DNA of 53,033 bases, taken from Fidelibacterota bacterium (GTDB taxonomy: Bacteria > Fidelibacterota > Marinisomatia > Marinisomatales > TCS55). Both the position numbers and the translations under genes were made by a program. The DNA is taken from assembly GCA_014382015.1 (NCBI GenBank), contig JACNKN010000031.1:1-53033 (forward strand). The letters run 5' to 3'. This document shows positions 6,807-16,706 of this stretch, one piece after another; the stretch's first letter is position 1, and the number at the start of each line of letters is the position of its first letter. Under the pieces are notes generated by a model. The model was not told where the DNA came from, did not search any database, and saw only the letters and a list, made by a program, of their open reading frames with translations.

Positions 6807-9299
6807 ATGAAACGCTTTTCCACATGGCATTTACTCTTTATTGTTTTTCCACTAAATATCTTTGCCCAGGACAATGAAACTTGTCTGGATTGCCATGACG
6901 ATTCATCATTAATTATTGAAAGAAGAGGGGTCTCCCTTTCTTTATATGTCCATGAGGATATGTTTGAAGGAACACCCCATGAAGGGTTTGAATGTATTGA
7001 TTGCCATACCGATTTGGAGGGTGAAGATGATTTTCACGATTTTCGTCCTGAATTCCCGGATTGTGGTACCTGTCATGGAGATGCTCAGAAAGAATTTGTT
7101 CGCGGATTTTTTCAACCCCTGATTGATAAAGGTTATACTTCAATTCCATCCTGTGCAGATTGTCATGGGAGGCACAACATCAGTTGGCAGGGAGAACCGA
7201 GGCAGGTATGCGGCGTCTGCCATCAGGATATTTTGGATGATTTCACACATTCAGCCCATTGGGATCCAAATTCAGCCACATCTGAAGTAACGTGTGTCTC
7301 CTGCCATGCGCCCCATAATAAACATGAAAAAGCGAACTATTCAGATGGACAATGGAAAATTAAACTGACAGAATCGTGTAGGGATTGTCATAAAGAAGAA
7401 GTTGAAAACTATGATTTAAGCGGTCATTACCGGGAAGTGCTTTCCGGTAATCCAGATGCGCCTGTATGTTCTGATTGTCATGCCAAGCATAAAGTGCTTT
7501 CACCACGGGATCCTGATAGTAATGTTTCTGTAGCAAAATTGGATAAAGTATGCACTGAGTGTCACACAGGATACGAAAAATCCATTCACCGGCCGGAGAT
7601 GAATGATGATCCCAGATTAGAAACATGTGTGGTGTGTCATACAGGCCATGCAACAGAAATGGTCGCTGATGTTAAATCGGCTGTTTTTGAAAAAAATCTA
7701 ACTGAAGTTTGTTTGACTTGTCATAATGCTATATTGATAACGGGGGAAAATGATGCCCACGGAGCGATTCATCGGAGTCAAATTGAAAAATTACAATCCG
7801 GAAAACAGGCAGATTGTGGGTCCTGTCATGATTATCATTTTCAGGCACCGGATCATGTATTGGAAACAGGATTGGAAAAATCCTGCGCAGATTGTCATCC
7901 GGAACAGCAACTGCAATATGAACGATCTTCTCATTTTATTGCAAAGGAAAAAGGGCATGAAGAAGCGCCGGGCTGTATGACCTGTCATGGACAACGCATC
8001 ATTCAAAAACCGGGTGAATCGCTAAAAGGTCAGTCCGTAGTAAAACTGTGCGGTAGCTGTCATGGCGACCGTTCCATGACAATGAAATTTCAGTTAAACC
8101 CTGATGTACTATCCGGATACAATACATCCTATCATGGACAAATGTACCAACTGGGATATCAGGGAGAAGAATTTGCCACCTGTGTGTCCTGCCACGACAA
8201 CCATTCCATTTTATCAAGTGAGAATGAAGCATCAACGATCAGTCAGGCCCATATTATCGAAACCTGCGGTCAATGTCACGAAAATGTGAATATCAATTTT
8301 GTAAAATATTTACAGCATTATTCACCCATGATTCATGATGAAAATTCTGTATTAAAGAACATTCATACGTTTATGGTTTTTTTGTTAGGGAGTGTTTTAA
8401 TTGTATTTGGTGGACATACACTTCTATGGCTCATTCGCTTGACCATCCGTAGAATATCAGAGGGCCCTATAAAGAAAAAACCAAAATCTGCATTCAGGGT
8501 ACGTCGGTTTGGAAAAGCTGAGAGACTCATGCATTTGGGCATAATCCTTTCATTTCTTACCCTTGCTGCCACAGGCCTTCCGCTCAAGTACAGTCATACA
8601 GAATTTGCCAATTGGATTGCGAATAATATTGTTGGTTTTCGAGCCGGTGCTATTCTGCATCGATTGGCAGCATCCTTATTTTTTATCATTTTTGCTGTCC
8701 ATCTTGGCAAGCTGTTTTATAAGCGATTTGGTGAAAAGAAAAAAGGTGTTTTTTGGGGACCGGATAGTTTGGTTCCTCGATGGCGGGATTTTATTGACTT
8801 TTTCAATCATGTTGCATATTTCCTTGGCGCAAAGAAAAATCCCCCGAAATTCGGCCGCTGGACCTATTGGGAAAAATTTGATTATTTTGCTGTCTTCTGG
8901 GGAATGGGAATTATTGGTGCATCGGGACTTACCCTGTGGTTTCCGGAGTTTTTTACACAGCTGATTCCGGGGTGGCTCATTAATGCAGCCCATATCATTC
9001 ACTCAGAGGAAGCATTATTGGCAACGGGTTTTATTTTTACCGTTCATTTTTTCAATACACATATGCGTCCCGGCGCCTTCCCAATGGATGAGGTGATGTT
9101 TACCGGTAGAATGACAGAGGAAGCATTTAAAGAAGAACGGTCATTAGAATATGAAGCATTATCAGAAAAAGATTATCAGGCACGCTTAACGTCTCCATTG
9201 CCACCATGGATGAAGCGTTTATTTTATGTGGCTGGTTTTACTTTCCTGGGGATTGGGTTTATCCTACTTATAGTCATTATTCTGGGAACATTTTTTTAG
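6807..9299 (+). CDS. 17-haem cytochrome c fused to a cytochrome b-like membrane domain
   Basis: The 830-residue protein has a signal peptide (ends NIFAQ), then seventeen CXXCH motifs over about residues 26-495. From about residue 515 there is a membrane domain with five or more hydrophobic helices. Histidines within the helices (LMHLGI, ILHRLAA, FAVHLGK, AAHIIHSE, FTVHFFNTH) resemble the haem b ligands of the cytochrome b561/Ni-Fe hydrogenase b-subunit class. Such a fusion could oxidise quinol in the inner membrane and feed electrons straight into its own periplasmic haem chain, or work in reverse. The protein at 11314 has the same architecture with 11 haems. The stop at 9297-9299 lies just before the next start. 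Confidence 0.87.
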   Translation: MKRFSTWHLLFIVFPLNIFAQDNETCLDCHDDSSLIIERRGVSLSLYVHEDMFEGTPHEGFECIDCHTDLEGEDDFHDFRPEFPDCGTCHGDAQKEFVRGFFQPLIDKGYTSIPSCADCHGRHNISWQGEPRQVCGVCHQDILDDFTHSAHWDPNSATSEVTCVSCHAPHNKHEKANYSDGQWKIKLTESCRDCHKEEVENYDLSGHYREVLSGNPDAPVCSDCHAKHKVLSPRDPDSNVSVAKLDKVCTECHTGYEKSIHRPEMNDDPRLETCVVCHTGHATEMVADVKSAVFEKNLTEVCLTCHNAILITGENDAHGAIHRSQIEKLQSGKQADCGSCHDYHFQAPDHVLETGLEKSCADCHPEQQLQYERSSHFIAKEKGHEEAPGCMTCHGQRIIQKPGESLKGQSVVKLCGSCHGDRSMTMKFQLNPDVLSGYNTSYHGQMYQLGYQGEEFATCVSCHDNHSILSSENEASTISQAHIIETCGQCHENVNINFVKYLQHYSPMIHDENSVLKNIHTFMVFLLGSVLIVFGGHTLLWLIRLTIRRISEGPIKKKPKSAFRVRRFGKAERLMHLGIILSFLTLAATGLPLKYSHTEFANWIANNIVGFRAGAILHRLAASLFFIIFAVHLGKLFYKRFGEKKKGVFWGPDSLVPRWRDFIDFFNHVAYFLGAKKNPPKFGRWTYWEKFDYFAVFWGMGIIGASGLTLWFPEFFTQLIPGWLINAAHIIHSEEALLATGFIFTVHFFNTHMRPGAFPMDEVMFTGRMTEEAFKEERSLEYEALSEKDYQARLTSPLPPWMKRLFYVAGFTFLGIGFILLIVIILGTFF

Positions 9300-9308
9300 G
9301 TGGCCAAG

Positions 9309-11300
9309 ATGAAAAAAAAGATGACTAAATTTATATTGATACTGACTAGTGTGTCCTTTGGTCTGATTATTGTTTTATACATGTCCTTAGAATACACATC
9401 TAAACCTGAATTCTGTTCTACTTGCCATTTTATGCAGCCTTATGTAGATGGGTGGAAAACATCCACCCATTCAGACGTTGTATGTACGGATTGCCATTTC
9501 CCGCCTGGGTTTAAGTCAAAGTTAAAAGGTAAACTTACAGCAGCTTCTATGGTTGTGAATTATTTTACGGGTGTTTATAAAAAAAGTAAACCCTGGGCAG
9601 AAATCAAAGATGAAAGCTGTTTGAGGTCAGGCTGTCATAATCAAAGACTTCTTAATGGCGAGGTCAAATTTAAAAAGGAGATAATTTTTGATCATGAACC
9701 CCATGTGACCAAGCTCAGGCGGGAAAAGAAACTACGCTGCACCAGCTGTCATTCACAGATTGTCCAGGGGGATCACATGACTGTCACGGAATCTACCTGT
9801 TTTTTATGCCATTTTAAAAATCAACCAGAGGATACTCCGATTAATGATTGTACTTGGTGCCACGATGCACCGGTAGGGACGGATCCAGAATTGTTGTATG
9901 ATCACCGTTTTGTTGTAGAAAAAGAAATTGATTGTAAGAAATGTCATGGTTCAATGCAAATAGGAGATGGTGCCGTTCCAATTGAGCGGTGTAGTTCATG
10001 TCATGCAGAAATTGGAAAAATCAACCGTATAAACGAAATTGAATTTATCCATTTGAATCACGTAACAAATCATAAAGTAGAATGTCAAAGCTGTCATTCT
10101 CTGATTCAACATAAGTCTGTTTCCAAGTCAGCAAAGATTGTACCGGATTGTCAATCCTGCCATGAAAATTCACATCTACCCCAATATTATTTATTTTCCG
10201 GTACAGGAGGTAAGCATGTGCCTTCTCATCCAAATCCCATGTATGAAGGTGGTTTAAATTGCCAAGCGTGCCATGTGTTTCACAGCGTAAATGGAGAAAA
10301 TGGAGATTTAAGTCAAACCATGGAAGCCAAAGCTGAATCCTGTGAAATATGTCATGGTAAAGGATACGGCAAAATTCTCAATCAATGGGAAAAATTGATG
10401 TTGAAAAAAATGGAATCTACCGAATCAGCATTGGCGAGTGTAAGAAGGGAAATGCAACTATCCAATGTTCAGGATAAATCCAGGCAGCATGTAGAATCCC
10501 TCATAGAAGAGGCAGGATATAATTATCAACTTGTCAAAGATGGGAATATCGTTCATAATGTGGCGTATTCAGATGAATTACTTTTATCCGTTCATCGGAA
10601 TCTGAAAAGTGCATTGAAATCATTAAAATCTGATGAAGAAATCCCGGATATATCTTCTTATGGAAAAATTGTTCCTTCTGAATGTATCAACTGTCATTTT
10701 GGTATGGAAGATGTGTCAGTCAGCGTTTTTGACATCAATTTCTCCCATAATATTCATCTTGTAAAAAATCGTCTGGAATGCTCACAATGCCATTCCAATC
10801 GATCACAGCATGGTGAATTACTCATGCGCCGCAGTGATTGCCTGTCCTGTCATCATACTCAAGAGGATGTGGATTGTGAGAGTTGCCATGAACTCCAAGC
10901 CGGTTTTTATTCCGGTATAACCGATTTGTCAGAAGAAGAAATTCCAGATGTTATGTATGAAGAGGAAGTAACCTGTGCGGAATGTCATTTGGATCGGAGT
11001 AAAGTCTCAGCCACCCAGGGACGACGGTCTTGTGTGGACTGCCATGATGATGAATATGCAGATATGGTATTTGAGTGGCAGGATTCATTTAATGGTCAGA
11101 TTGGAAAAATAGATTATCGACTTAAACAAGTACGTGTTGACGATCTGGTGGATGAACATAAACAAACCTATGAAACAATAATTAAAGTGATTAACATGAT
11201 CAAAAAGGAAGGTAGCCATGGCGTCCATAATATTGAATATGTTACAAATCTTATTGACAATATAGAAAAGGGCTTGAATGAGATTTCAACATTAGAATAA
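9309..11300 (+). CDS. 18-haem membrane-anchored cytochrome with NapC/NirT-like N-terminus
   Basis: The protein has an uncleaved N-terminal membrane helix (about residues 5-27). A NapC/NirT-like beginning follows: CSTCHFMQPY, then CTDCHFPPG and an unusual CX4CH (CLRSGCH). Fourteen further CXXCH motifs bring the total to seventeen CXXCH plus one CX4CH. NapC/NirT proteins oxidise quinol and pass electrons to periplasmic partners; this one appears to carry a long haem wire in the same chain. A haem-free stretch of about 100 residues with helical, charged sequence divides the haems into two groups. ATG 9309 is preferred over GTG 9300 because AGGTGG lies five bases upstream of it. Confidence 0.85.
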   Translation: MKKKMTKFILILTSVSFGLIIVLYMSLEYTSKPEFCSTCHFMQPYVDGWKTSTHSDVVCTDCHFPPGFKSKLKGKLTAASMVVNYFTGVYKKSKPWAEIKDESCLRSGCHNQRLLNGEVKFKKEIIFDHEPHVTKLRREKKLRCTSCHSQIVQGDHMTVTESTCFLCHFKNQPEDTPINDCTWCHDAPVGTDPELLYDHRFVVEKEIDCKKCHGSMQIGDGAVPIERCSSCHAEIGKINRINEIEFIHLNHVTNHKVECQSCHSLIQHKSVSKSAKIVPDCQSCHENSHLPQYYLFSGTGGKHVPSHPNPMYEGGLNCQACHVFHSVNGENGDLSQTMEAKAESCEICHGKGYGKILNQWEKLMLKKMESTESALASVRREMQLSNVQDKSRQHVESLIEEAGYNYQLVKDGNIVHNVAYSDELLLSVHRNLKSALKSLKSDEEIPDISSYGKIVPSECINCHFGMEDVSVSVFDINFSHNIHLVKNRLECSQCHSNRSQHGELLMRRSDCLSCHHTQEDVDCESCHELQAGFYSGITDLSEEEIPDVMYEEEVTCAECHLDRSKVSATQGRRSCVDCHDDEYADMVFEWQDSFNGQIGKIDYRLKQVRVDDLVDEHKQTYETIIKVINMIKKEGSHGVHNIEYVTNLIDNIEKGLNEISTLE

Positions 11301-11313
11301 TAAGTAAAATTTT

Positions 11314-13305
11314 ATGACCCATCATAAACACAAATCAATCCATAGATATATCGCACCAATAATTTTATTTTTTTTTGGATTAGGATTCAGCCAAGATAAT
11401 GATTTGTTTGATAGTGAGGAATGTGTGGATTGCCATGAGGACGTCATTTTGGATGATTCAATGCACGAGGATTTTGATTGTGGCGATTGTCATGGATCCA
11501 TCATTGAAACAGGAATAGATCATAGCGAAGAAGGCGGTGCACATTTCAAGGATGTTTGCGATGATTGCAGCGAATGCCATGAGGATGCAGCAGAAGTTTG
11601 GGTTGAAAGTGCTCATGGTGTTTCCCTATATGCAACCGGTTCAGAAAAAGAGGCGGCCCATTGTTGGAGTTGTCATGGAGGTCATGATATCCAATCGTCT
11701 GATATGGTTGACTCAAAAACATATCCGTTAAAACTGGCAGAAACATGTGGTGAGTGCCATGCTAGACCAGAACTGGTCGAAAAATACAATATACCCAACT
11801 TACATCCTGTTGAACTCTTTTCTAAAAGTTACCATGCAAAAGTAATGTCAGAAGGGCATCTACAGGCCGCCACCTGTAATGACTGCCACGGAACCCATGA
11901 TATACGAATTGGAACTGATCCCACTTCTACCATAAGTCACGCAAACGTATCCAAAACATGCGGACAATGCCATGAAGGCATTTTTGATGCGTATGAAAAA
12001 AGTGTCCACTGGCAGGCATTGATTCGGGGGGAGCGGGAGTCTCCCGCCTGTGTGGATTGTCATGGGGAACATGAAATTATAGAATCATCCGATCCGAATT
12101 CGCCTGTGAGCAAACGACGTTCTGCAGAGGAAACCTGCGCAAGGTGTCATCAAGATGATCGTCTGGTCCAGAAGTATGGCTTAGATGAAGGAAAAATTTC
12201 ATCCTACCAGGATAGTTACCACGGACTTGCAGTCATGAATGGGGATGAAAATTCGGCCACTTGTTATGATTGTCACGGGGCCCATGCGATTTTGGATTTA
12301 CAAAATCCTCTATCATCCATTCATGACAATAATTTAAAAGAGACCTGTGAAAAATGTCACCCCAACGCCAGTGATTCATTTGCCCAGTCATATACGCATA
12401 AATCTGTTCAAATGGCGGATCGGCCAGTGGAATGGTATGTAAAAATGGTCTATATATTTCTGATTGTCGGCACAGTTGGGGGAATGTTTATTCACAACGG
12501 CATTATCCTATATGGCCATATTCGGTTAAAATATCAGCGGGAAAAAACTGAGGATTATATTCAACGTTACACAAAGTCACAAGTCATCCAGCATTATATA
12601 TTGATGATTTCTTTCTTTACACTGGTATTGACTGGCTTCGCCTTAAAATTTTCACAATCATTCTGGGTAGAAGGATTGACATGGCTTGGTATGGATGAAG
12701 CGGTCCGAAGTCTCTTACACCGAGTTGCAGCTGTGATTTTAATTGTCTTATCCATGTGGCATGTTTTTGAATTAATTCTATTTAAGTCAGGAAGACAATT
12801 ATTTTCTGCATTTTTACCAAGATTGCGTGATTTTAAATTGTTGGGTAAAACACTGAAATATGCCCTAATTAGGCAGGCGGAAAAACCAAGTCAGCCCAGA
12901 TTTGACTATACAGAAAAGGTAGAATATTGGGCATTAATATGGGGGACAATCATTATGATTCTCTCTGGTTTTATTCTTTGGTTTCCTGAATGGTTTGGAC
13001 GGTTCAACCTTCCATGGCTTATTAAAGTGTCAGAAGTATTTCACTATTATGAAGCATGGTTAGCGTCCTTGTCCATTTTGGTGTGGCATATGTTTTTTGT
13101 TTTGTTCCATCCAAAGGAATATCCATTATCCCTAACGTGGTTACATGGCCGAATGAGTATCACAGAATACAAAGAAAAACATTTAGAAGATTATGAAAAT
13201 ATTATGTCTGAAGTGGAAGCAGTGAAAAGGGGCGAATTGTCTATAAATCAATGTTGTTTTCAAGCTGCTGAATTTTTAAAAAGATATAGAACTATCCATA
13301 GTTAA
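11314..13305 (+). CDS. 11-haem cytochrome c fused to a cytochrome b-like membrane domain
   Basis: The 663-residue product has a signal peptide (ends GFSQ), eleven CXXCH motifs (first CVDCH, last CEKCH, about residues 37-350) and a membrane domain from about residue 373. The membrane part has several helices with histidines at VIQHYIL, LLHRVAA, SMWHVFE and LVWHMFF, as expected for haem b binding. It resembles the 17-haem fusion at 6807, pointing to an old duplication with gain or loss of haems. It sits 13 bases after the NapC-like gene and closes the tightly packed part of the operon. Likely role: electron exchange between the quinone pool and periplasmic cytochromes. Confidence 0.86.
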   Translation: MTHHKHKSIHRYIAPIILFFFGLGFSQDNDLFDSEECVDCHEDVILDDSMHEDFDCGDCHGSIIETGIDHSEEGGAHFKDVCDDCSECHEDAAEVWVESAHGVSLYATGSEKEAAHCWSCHGGHDIQSSDMVDSKTYPLKLAETCGECHARPELVEKYNIPNLHPVELFSKSYHAKVMSEGHLQAATCNDCHGTHDIRIGTDPTSTISHANVSKTCGQCHEGIFDAYEKSVHWQALIRGERESPACVDCHGEHEIIESSDPNSPVSKRRSAEETCARCHQDDRLVQKYGLDEGKISSYQDSYHGLAVMNGDENSATCYDCHGAHAILDLQNPLSSIHDNNLKETCEKCHPNASDSFAQSYTHKSVQMADRPVEWYVKMVYIFLIVGTVGGMFIHNGIILYGHIRLKYQREKTEDYIQRYTKSQVIQHYILMISFFTLVLTGFALKFSQSFWVEGLTWLGMDEAVRSLLHRVAAVILIVLSMWHVFELILFKSGRQLFSAFLPRLRDFKLLGKTLKYALIRQAEKPSQPRFDYTEKVEYWALIWGTIIMILSGFILWFPEWFGRFNLPWLIKVSEVFHYYEAWLASLSILVWHMFFVLFHPKEYPLSLTWLHGRMSITEYKEKHLEDYENIMSEVEAVKRGELSINQCCFQAAEFLKRYRTIHS

Positions 13306-13476
13306 AATCAACAATGTGAAGTTTAGATGTAGAAAAATGACATTGATTAATTGAAAAATATTATATCAAATTATTTATATAAAATGATAATAAGACCTTG
13401 AAAACTTATTTAAAGTAAGATAAATTCAACTTAGTCTATATTACAATATCAATCAAGTTAAGCTGGGAGATATAAA
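13306..13476. other. AT-rich intergenic region before the secreted cytochrome
   Basis: This 171-base gap is the first real break in the cytochrome run and probably holds a separate promoter for the secreted 16-haem gene. I saw no clear terminator hairpin and no confident -10/-35 pair. GGGAG lies about nine bases before the ATG at 13477 and serves as the ribosome binding site. Confidence 0.4.
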
Positions 13477-16400
13477 ATGAAAAAAATGATAACAGTATCA
13501 TTCTTAATTTTAAGTATAACTATCGCTCAAGATTATGTAGGCTCGGTCGCCTGTAGTCCCTGCCATGAAGAAAAATATGCAGATTGGGTTGATTCCGGAC
13601 ATCCATACAAATTTACGGTAATTGAAAATGGCCAACCGCCAACTTATCCAAGCTTTGTGAATAATTTCCAAAGTACCTGGATGGATAGCCTAGGTGACGG
13701 TACTCTGGATTGGTCAAACATCGCCGGAGTGATTGGTGGATTCGGGTGGAAATCAAGATTTGTGGGAACGGATGGTCATTTAATTGGAACAGCGAATAGT
13801 ACATTGGCTGGATCCGGAGAAGGACATAACCAATTCAATTTCTTTGGTGGTGAAGAACATGGCTGGGTTGATTATCATCCTGGAGATGAAAAGAAATATA
13901 ATTATGGTTGTTTTAAATGCCATACGACCGGTGGTGACACAACCGGAACCTGGTTAGCAGGCGTGGATGGATTGGGAACTTTTACCGAAGGCGGTGTAGG
14001 TTGTGAAGGGTGCCATGGACCCGGGAGTACCCATGTAACAAGTTCCAGCAAGGATGATATTGACCGTGTGTATGAATATGCTCACCTGGATAATAGTTTG
14101 GGTGGATTGCAATTAGATGGGACGGTTATTACACCAGATGCTGCCAGCGACAATGTTAATTTTCTTTGCGGGACATGTCATAACCGCAGTTATACAGATC
14201 CCATAAATTCAAGCGGTGGTTTTATTAAACATCATGAACAATGGGATGAATTTGTGACAACAGGGCATTTTAAATCAGGATTTTCCTGTATTACCTGCCA
14301 TGATCCGCATAAGCGGGCCATTTGGGATGGTGATGGTATTTCTAAAACTTGCGAGTCTTGCCATACTACACAAGTGACCATGACGAATCACTCAAGCAGT
14401 GCGAATTGTGTAGACTGTCATATGCCCTTTGCAGCAAAATCCGGTACCACCCGAGGTGCCAGTGGATACAAAGGGGATGTCAGGTCGCATTTATTTGCGA
14501 TTTCGGCTAATTCAGAATCCATGTTTACCTCGGATGGTTCTGCTGTTCGCGATGATGATACCCGGTCAGCCTCACTCAGCCCGGCTTTCTCATGCCTTGG
14601 ATGTCACAACGATGATCCAAATGATGCGATTCAGGATAAAACACTTGATGCAGTTGTAATGGTGGCAGCAACGATGCATACGGATATGCAATCCACAGCC
14701 GAACATGTTGGAAATGAAGCCTGTTTGGTTTGTCATAGCAACGAAGCTTTGGGAGATATGACAGGATGGCGGTCAACCATGCATGCCAATGGATTCTCAG
14801 TACCCAAGGGTGCGAATACATTAAAGAACCTAATTGGAATCGTCGCAGATGCCAACCAAAATGGTACAGACGATTTTAAGGAAGGATTGAGTTTATCCGA
14901 TGCATCGATCACATCTAAGTTTGCAGATTATGGTACCAATGCACCTGTATTAGGTTATAGCAGCAGTGATGATCAGTACACAGTCACGATCGGTGATCTC
15001 ACAATGCCAGTGAAATTGACATATGGCGGGAGTGGTTTGTATAAACAGCGTTATATGTTAAAAATACCCACATCTGACGGAAAAGAAACAGCGAGTCATT
15101 ATGTCTCACCCGTGCAGTACAATGAAAAAACCCATGAATATGTAGCCTATCATCCTGAAGCCTGGTACGTAGATCCTGCCAATGGTGATTACACTCCCTT
15201 GTTCAGTGCCTCAACGGTAACTGTGGCCGATGTGGTTGCCTCTGCTAATACACAAAAGCGGTCATTTGAAAAGCAGTGTGTGGGTTGTCATTTTAACTAC
15301 ACGACTATGGAAAAGACTGCAGCAGGCGAATGGATTGCCGATGCGCCTGATGCAGGTGCAAACGATACAGGCAGCAATGTATATGACATAGATGGCGATG
15401 GGACACTGGATCTGGTGAATACAGGATGCGAACGGTGTCACGGGCCCGGTTCTGGGCATACAACATCTCCCAGCAAATATAACATTACGAATCCTGCTAA
15501 TTTGACTGCAACACAGGCAAACGATATGTGTGGATTTTGTCATTCTCGAGGATCAAGCTATCCCAACGAAACTTTTCATTTTCCTTTTGATGATGCAAAT
15601 ATGAAAGATTGGGATGTGGGAGATGCCTGGGCAGATTATTATATTGATCATGGAGGTTACTATGATGATGGATTACAGGGTGACGAAGAAATACGGAACT
15701 CAAAAAAACATCATCAACAATACTTTGATATCCATGAAAGTACCAAACCAACATTTGCCTACCATGAGGTCAAATGTTTTGAATGCCATGATGTTCATAA
15801 TTTGCAGAAACACCAAATTCGAACAGAAATCGTTGAAGAAGATGCTAGCGGGGTTGAACTGGTTATCGCTACCGAAAATGATAATAATACACTCTGTCTC
15901 GCTTGCCATGCAACCCATGGCGACTTTGAAGCTTTAACGAAGGAAATGATTGCAGATCCTGTTACCAATGCAGCGGATATTGCCAATGTAGTTTCCGCCC
16001 ATTCCAAACATGATTATGATCCTGAAAATGGCATGAGCCGTTGTTCTAAATGTCATATGCCGAAGACAATAAAATCAGCAGTTCATTATGACATTCATTC
16101 CCATACATTTGAGGTAATCAGTCCTCAGAAAACATTGGAATATGGTATGCCGAATGCTTGTGCTGCCAGTTGTCATAGAGGCATTGAAAACGGGGATACT
16201 CCTTTATTTGGTACAGGTGAAGATGCATCTTTTTCTGATTGGAAGGAAGCGGCAGATATCGCTTTGGCAGATACACTTCTCCATTATTTCGGTCCGAGAG
16301 GTACATGGTGGTATTATGATCAAATTCTCGCAACAGTTGAGTGGGTTGATAGTGCCGTTCCAGAAAACTACTTATTGGGACAAAATTATCCAAATCCATT

Positions 16401-16644
16401 CAATCCGATTACGGTTATTCCATTTGATATTCAGTCAGCCGGTTACGTAAAGATTGTACTTTACAATTTACTTGGTGAAGAAGTTGCCGTTCTAAATGAT
16501 GGCTATATGACTCCCGGTACATACAAAGTTAAATTAAATGCACAATCATTTGCCGCAGGAATGTATATCTACAGTATGTCTGTAATTAACAGTGAAAATG
16601 GTATTTCCTTCCAAGACAGTAAGAAAATGGTTTTACTCAAATAA
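13477..16644 (+). CDS. Secreted 16-haem cytochrome, tandem octahaem modules with T9SS sorting domain
   Basis: The 1055-residue protein has a signal peptide (ends ITIAQ), fifteen CXXCH and one CX3CH (CAASCH, residue 895). The haems fall into two matching sets of eight. In each set the third motif is followed by HGPGS, the fourth by N/S-R, the fifth by D-P/V-H and the seventh by MP. Module 1 covers about residues 26-377 and module 2 about 415-900. Module 2 has a haem-free insert at about 420-600. Residues about 963-1055 (NYPNPFNP, then YNLLGEEV and KKMVLLK) form a type IX secretion sorting domain, so the protein is exported to the cell surface. The HGPGS and CHMP signatures recall the c554/octahaem cytochrome group. 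It may be the terminal extracellular electron exchanger; enzymatic activity is not excluded. Confidence 0.9.
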   Translation: MKKMITVSFLILSITIAQDYVGSVACSPCHEEKYADWVDSGHPYKFTVIENGQPPTYPSFVNNFQSTWMDSLGDGTLDWSNIAGVIGGFGWKSRFVGTDGHLIGTANSTLAGSGEGHNQFNFFGGEEHGWVDYHPGDEKKYNYGCFKCHTTGGDTTGTWLAGVDGLGTFTEGGVGCEGCHGPGSTHVTSSSKDDIDRVYEYAHLDNSLGGLQLDGTVITPDAASDNVNFLCGTCHNRSYTDPINSSGGFIKHHEQWDEFVTTGHFKSGFSCITCHDPHKRAIWDGDGISKTCESCHTTQVTMTNHSSSANCVDCHMPFAAKSGTTRGASGYKGDVRSHLFAISANSESMFTSDGSAVRDDDTRSASLSPAFSCLGCHNDDPNDAIQDKTLDAVVMVAATMHTDMQSTAEHVGNEACLVCHSNEALGDMTGWRSTMHANGFSVPKGANTLKNLIGIVADANQNGTDDFKEGLSLSDASITSKFADYGTNAPVLGYSSSDDQYTVTIGDLTMPVKLTYGGSGLYKQRYMLKIPTSDGKETASHYVSPVQYNEKTHEYVAYHPEAWYVDPANGDYTPLFSASTVTVADVVASANTQKRSFEKQCVGCHFNYTTMEKTAAGEWIADAPDAGANDTGSNVYDIDGDGTLDLVNTGCERCHGPGSGHTTSPSKYNITNPANLTATQANDMCGFCHSRGSSYPNETFHFPFDDANMKDWDVGDAWADYYIDHGGYYDDGLQGDEEIRNSKKHHQQYFDIHESTKPTFAYHEVKCFECHDVHNLQKHQIRTEIVEEDASGVELVIATENDNNTLCLACHATHGDFEALTKEMIADPVTNAADIANVVSAHSKHDYDPENGMSRCSKCHMPKTIKSAVHYDIHSHTFEVISPQKTLEYGMPNACAASCHRGIENGDTPLFGTGEDASFSDWKEAADIALADTLLHYFGPRGTWWYYDQILATVEWVDSAVPENYLLGQNYPNPFNPITVIPFDIQSAGYVKIVLYNLLGEEVAVLNDGYMTPGTYKVKLNAQSFAAGMYIYSMSVINSENGISFQDSKKMVLLK

Positions 16645-16677
16645 ACAGTATCTTGTAAAATGATTATTTATAATCTG

Positions 16678-16706
16678 AAAGGGGTAGGTCACACTACCCC
16701 TTTTTT
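16678..16706 (+). terminator. Rho-independent terminator after the secreted cytochrome
   Basis: A perfect stem GGGGTAG (16681-16687) and CTACCCC (16694-16700) with a six-base loop is followed by a run of T. The AAA before the stem can extend pairing into the T run. It closes the cytochrome locus. Confidence 0.9.
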
